Source: Lachnotalea glycerini (lineage in GTDB: Bacteria > Bacillota > Clostridia > Lachnospirales > Lachnospiraceae). From it: 64,000 nt of DNA. The position numbers and the translations under genes are program-made. How positions within the stretch are numbered: position 1 is the first letter of the stretch; every line of letters starts with the position of its first letter. The stretch lies in assembly GCF_003201285.1 (NCBI RefSeq), contig NZ_QICS01000001.1, forward strand, positions 830,678 to 894,677. The letters are read 5' to 3'. Below, one piece after another: positions 61,308 through 64,000 of this stretch. A model generated the notes under the pieces. It had not been told where the DNA came from. It saw only the letters and a list, made by a program, of their open reading frames with translations, and did not search any database.

Positions 61308-61816
61308 TCGTCCAGCAACCCTTTCATAATATGAACTGTCATTATCTGATTGTCTATATCTATCTTTAAAATGCACTGCTTAATGGCTGGCAATAAAATC
61401 TCCTTGTTGTCTAAAGTCTGAACTACATATACATCATTTGCTCCGGTTGCCAATACATCCTTTAGCCTTCCAAACTCTTTCTCATCTTCTGTTATTACTT
61501 TCATTCCAATCATATCTGCAATAAAATATTCGTTCTTTCCTAACTTTACAGCATTTTCTCTTGTTACCAAAAGACTTTTTCCCTTGTACTTCTCAATATC
61601 ATTTATATGATCAATTCCCTTGAATTTCAGAATAACATATTGCTTAAAAAACTTTACTCCTTCAATTTCAAGTTCTATATTTTCTTTTCCAGTATCTAGT
61701 ATTACATTTTTAAGCTTTTTGAAACGATTCACATCATCCGTTGTTGGAAATACCTTTACTTCACCTTTGATCCCATGTGTTTGTGTGATTACTCCAACCT
61801 GTAATAAATTCTCCAT
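61304..61816 (-). CDS. rimM: Ribosome maturation factor RimM
   Basis: 16S rRNA-processing protein that binds S19 during 30S assembly. 170 residues: N-terminal barrel [21 protein letters not shown]-terminal PRC-barrel ([37 protein letters not shown]). Standard length. Coupled to trmD by an ATGA overlap; a clear terminator hairpin lies just upstream, between it and khpA. Confidence 0.95.
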   Translation of the reverse strand: MENLLQVGVITQTHGIKGEVKVFPTTDDVNRFKKLKNVILDTGKENIELEIEGVKFFKQYVILKFKGIDHINDIEKYKGKSLLVTRENAVKLGKNEYFIADMIGMKVITEDEKEFGRLKDVLATGANDVYVVQTLDNKEILLPAIKQCILKIDIDNQIMTVHIMKGLLDE

Positions 61817-61836
61817 ATTATATGATTACCTTTCAT

Positions 61837-61859
61837 AAAAAAGGCGACCTACGTCGCCT
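61837..61859 (-). terminator. Terminator/attenuator between khpA and rimM
   Basis: Perfect 7-bp GC-rich stem AGGCGAC/GTCGCCT with a four-base loop, followed on the minus strand by six T. It lies six bases after the khpA stop and 21 before the rimM start, so rimM-trmD expression would depend on read-through or a promoter within this gap. Confidence 0.8.
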
Positions 61860-61864
61860 CATAT

Positions 61865-62095
61865 TTATTGCACTATATCCACTATTACTTTCTTATCATC
61901 TTTGGAGGCTGCTGCTTTCACAACAGAACGGATTGCTTTTGCGATACGACCTTGCTTTCCAATTACTTTTCCCATATCTTCCTGAGCAACACGCAGCTCA
62001 ACAACTATAGAATTGTCTTTTTCTGTTTCAGTTACAACAACTTCGTCCGGACAATCAACAAGTGACTTTGCAATGACTTCTACCAATTCTTTCAT
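61865..62095 (-). CDS. khpA: KH-domain RNA-binding protein KhpA
   Basis: 76-residue single KH domain protein, with the RNA-binding loop VIGKQGRIAKAIRSVVKAA. KhpA (with KhpB/Jag) binds RNA and affects cell size in Firmicutes. Standard size. Conserved operon rpsP-khpA-rimM-trmD after ffh. Confidence 0.95.
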   Translation of the reverse strand: MKELVEVIAKSLVDCPDEVVVTETEKDNSIVVELRVAQEDMGKVIGKQGRIAKAIRSVVKAAASKDDKKVIVDIVQ

Positions 62096-62117
62096 TATGA
62101 AACCTCCATATGCACTA

Positions 62118-62144
62118 ATTGAAAGCTACAATGTAGCTTTCAAT
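62118..62144. other. Hairpin between rpsP and khpA
   Basis: ATTGAAAGCTACA and TGTAGCTTTCAAT around a single A. A long stem with no T tract, so not a typical terminator. Confidence 0.5.
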
Positions 62145-62170
62145 AGAAATCTGAATTACTTAATAATCAA

Positions 62171-62416
62171 TTATTTCGTAATTCCTGCTAATTTGAATAA
62201 TTTTCCTACTACTTCTGTAGGCTGAGCGCCGTTTGATAACCACTTTTTCGCTAATTCTTCATTAATGTGATACTCGCTTGGATCCTTAGTAGCATCATAA
62301 GTACCGATTTCTTCAATAAATCTACCATCTCTTGGAGATCTTGAATCAGCAACAATTATTCTATAGAAAGGAGCCTTTTTCTGTCCCATTCTTTTTAATC
62401 TAATCTTTACTGCCAT
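62171..62416 (-). CDS. rpsP: 30S ribosomal protein S16
   Basis: 81 residues with the family opening [38 protein letters not shown], and the [10 protein letters not shown] region. AGGAGG site. A 26-base near-perfect palindrome (62118-62144) lies between it and khpA, possibly an mRNA-processing or attenuation signal. Confidence 0.97.
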   Translation of the reverse strand: MAVKIRLKRMGQKKAPFYRIIVADSRSPRDGRFIEEIGTYDATKDPSEYHINEELAKKWLSNGAQPTEVVGKLFKLAGITK

Positions 62417-62452
62417 TGTATTTCACCTCCTAAAATTTTCTAATTATTTATG

Positions 62453-63808
62453 TTAAAAAGGAAGCTTAAACTTACCTTTTTTACCCATCATACCGCCCAG
62501 ACCACCGCCCATCATGCCCGGCATCTGCTTCATCATTTTCCTTGCCTGTTCAAACTGCTTAACAAGCTTGTTCACTTCGCTAATGTCAACCCCTGCACCA
62601 ACTGCGATTCGTCGCTTTCTGGCAGGATTCAATACATCAGGATTGGTACGCTCTGTCGGTGTCATTGAAAGTATAATTGCTTCCGTTTTACCAAGAGCCT
62701 TTTCATCTATCATGTCAAGATTAACCTGACTTCCTCCCATTCCTGGCAACATCTTAAGTATCTCGCCAAAACCGCCCATTTTTTTCATTTGACTCATACT
62801 TTCTAAGTAATCGTCAAAACCAAATTGTGCTTTTTTAAGCTTCTTCTCCATTTCCTTGGCCTTATCTTCATCGATATCGACCTGTGCCTTTTCAATCAGG
62901 GTAAGTATGTCACCCATTCCAAGTATTCTTGATGCCATTCTGTCTGGATAAAACTGTTCTAAATCCGAGAGCTTCTCTCCCATACCAACATATAAAATCG
63001 GACGTCCGGTCACTGCACGTATCGATAGTGCTGCTCCACCTCTGGTATCACCATCAAGCTTTGTTAAAATAACTCCATCCACACCAATTTTTTCCTCAAA
63101 CATTCCTGCAACATTGACAGCATCCTGTCCTGTCATGGCATCCACTACCAATATAGTCTGATGTATTTCTACATTCTCTTTTATCTCTACCAGCTCATTC
63201 ATCATATCTTCATCGACATGAAGTCTGCCTGCAGTATCCAAAATCACAACATTACAACCATTCTTCGCAGCATGCTCTACTGCTGCCTTTGCTATATTAA
63301 CAGGCTTATGTCCCTCTCCCATTGAGAATACGTCAACGCCTTGCTTTTCTCCGTTTATTTGCAACTGTTTAATTGCTGCCGGTCTATAAATATCACATGC
63401 AGCCAGCAACGGCTTTTTTCCTTTGCTCTTAAGCTTTCCTGCTATTTTGGCAGTTGTCGTTGTCTTACCGGCACCTTGCAGTCCAATCATCATAATAATT
63501 GTAATCTCACTGCCCGGCTTTAGGCTGATTTCGGTTGTATCAGAGCCCATGAGATGAACCATTTCCTCATTTACAATCTTAATAACTGTTTGTCCCGGTG
63601 TCAGACTTTGCAATACATCCTGACCAATTGCTCTTTCTTCAACCGTTTTAATAAACTGCTTCACGACCTTAAAGCTAACATCTGCCTCTAACAAAGCCAG
63701 CTTTACTTCCTTTAATGCAGCCTTAACATCCTCTTGCGTCAAACGACCCTTGCTTCTTAAATTTTTAAAAACATTTTGTAATTTATCTGTTAAGCTTTCA
63801 AAAGCCAT
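62453..63808 (-). CDS. ffh: Signal recognition particle protein Ffh
   Basis: SRP54-type GTPase that binds signal sequences and 4.5S/scRNA and delivers ribosomes to FtsY. 451 residues: N domain, G domain with GLQGAGKTTTTAKIA, DTAGRLHVDEDMM, TKLDGDTRGGAALS, and the Met-rich M domain (MKQMPGMMGGGLGGMMGKKG) with the RNA-binding helix-turn-helix ERTNPDVLNPARKRRIA. Start follows GAGGAG in the end of ylxM. Confidence 0.98.
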   Translation of the reverse strand: MAFESLTDKLQNVFKNLRSKGRLTQEDVKAALKEVKLALLEADVSFKVVKQFIKTVEERAIGQDVLQSLTPGQTVIKIVNEEMVHLMGSDTTEISLKPGSEITIIMMIGLQGAGKTTTTAKIAGKLKSKGKKPLLAACDIYRPAAIKQLQINGEKQGVDVFSMGEGHKPVNIAKAAVEHAAKNGCNVVILDTAGRLHVDEDMMNELVEIKENVEIHQTILVVDAMTGQDAVNVAGMFEEKIGVDGVILTKLDGDTRGGAALSIRAVTGRPILYVGMGEKLSDLEQFYPDRMASRILGMGDILTLIEKAQVDIDEDKAKEMEKKLKKAQFGFDDYLESMSQMKKMGGFGEILKMLPGMGGSQVNLDMIDEKALGKTEAIILSMTPTERTNPDVLNPARKRRIAVGAGVDISEVNKLVKQFEQARKMMKQMPGMMGGGLGGMMGKKGKFKLPF

Positions 63809-63811
63809 ATG

Positions 63812-64000
63812 CTAAAACTCCTCTAATATTTGGTTCGATATTTTCTGAATTTCTTCAACAATATCATTTTGACTTGTTTTCTCAAACTGTTTCGACAACT
63901 CGTTAATACGATTAATCTTCTCTTTTGCACTCAGAAATTTATCTATTAAATGAAGCTTTTCTTCATATCCGGCAAGAATATGATTGCATCTCTTTATCAA
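63812..64000 (-). CDS. ylxM: YlxM/p13-like DNA-binding protein, C-terminal fragment (cut by window edge)
   Basis: The last 62 codons of a gene ending just before ffh. The helical, charged sequence (LAGYEEKLHLIDKFLSAKEK, then INELSKQFEKTS) and the position immediately upstream of ffh fit YlxM, the small helix-turn-helix protein of the ylxM-ffh operon. The N-terminal HTH lies outside the window, so the assignment rests mainly on synteny. Confidence 0.75.
   Translation of the reverse strand: MIKRCNHILAGYEEKLHLIDKFLSAKEKINRINELSKQFEKTSQNDIVEEIQKISNQILEEF

Overview
The window looks like a chromosomal segment of a low-GC anaerobic Firmicute, most likely a Lachnospiraceae/Clostridium-cluster-XIVa type bacterium. 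This is inferred from AT-rich DNA, strong AGGAGG ribosome binding sites, the anaerobe oxygen-defence set (desulfoferrodoxin, rubredoxin, flavin reductase-rubredoxin fusion) and Bacillota-type gene orders (rplS/rbgA/rnhB/ylqG/ylqH and ylxM/ffh/rpsP/khpA/rimM/trmD). Nearly all genes are on the minus strand. No rRNA, tRNA, CRISPR array, prophage or insertion sequence was seen.

Layout. 1-3.5 kb: start of a response regulator, an MscS channel and a GlgB-like protein whose catalytic residues are replaced. 3.8-9.3 kb: DUF1015 protein, M18 aminopeptidase, small protein, serA-serC. 9.5-14.1 kb: leuB-ilvD-ilvB. 14.3-23 kb: a long co-directional set (DUF512 radical-SAM protein, der, plsY, gpsA, hybrid histidine kinase, tgt, yajC). 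23.3-24.5 kb: a PRPP-synthetase-like gene on the plus strand. 24.7-27.9 kb: HD-GYP protein, then the oxygen-defence genes and a TfoX-C protein. 27.9-34.8 kb: pgeF, yraN, FlhB-C-like and FliK-like proteins, rnhB, two signal peptidases, rbgA, rplS.

34.9-41.3 kb is the main accessory region. A minus-strand operon (secreted protein, lipoprotein, two ABC permeases, ATPase) is divergent from a plus-strand operon (BlaI-type repressor, M56/BlaR1-type membrane protease, secreted protein). The secreted protein of the plus operon is a free-standing homologue of the extracytoplasmic sensor domain of the M56 protease, and both divergent promoters have a TTGACT -35 box inside related TAGT...TGACTA palindromes. 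This is the best candidate for an undescribed system.

41.5-52.2 kb: a peptide-utilisation operon (ArsR-type regulator, M3 oligoendopeptidase, small membrane protein, oppABCDF) in which OppC carries a large repeat-containing extracytoplasmic insertion. 52.7-56.3 kb: a membrane HELSH protein and a regulator/ABC-transporter operon. 56.6-59.9 kb: a thiamine salvage operon (thiM, thiE, HAD phosphatase, thiD) behind a TPP riboswitch, with two tandem GC-rich palindromic repeats in the leader. 59.9-64 kb: nitroreductase, then trmD, rimM, khpA, rpsP, ffh and the end of ylxM.

Where an upstream in-frame start lacked a Shine-Dalgarno sequence and an internal ATG/GTG had one, the internal start was chosen. 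All family assignments come from reading motifs by eye; no database search was run.
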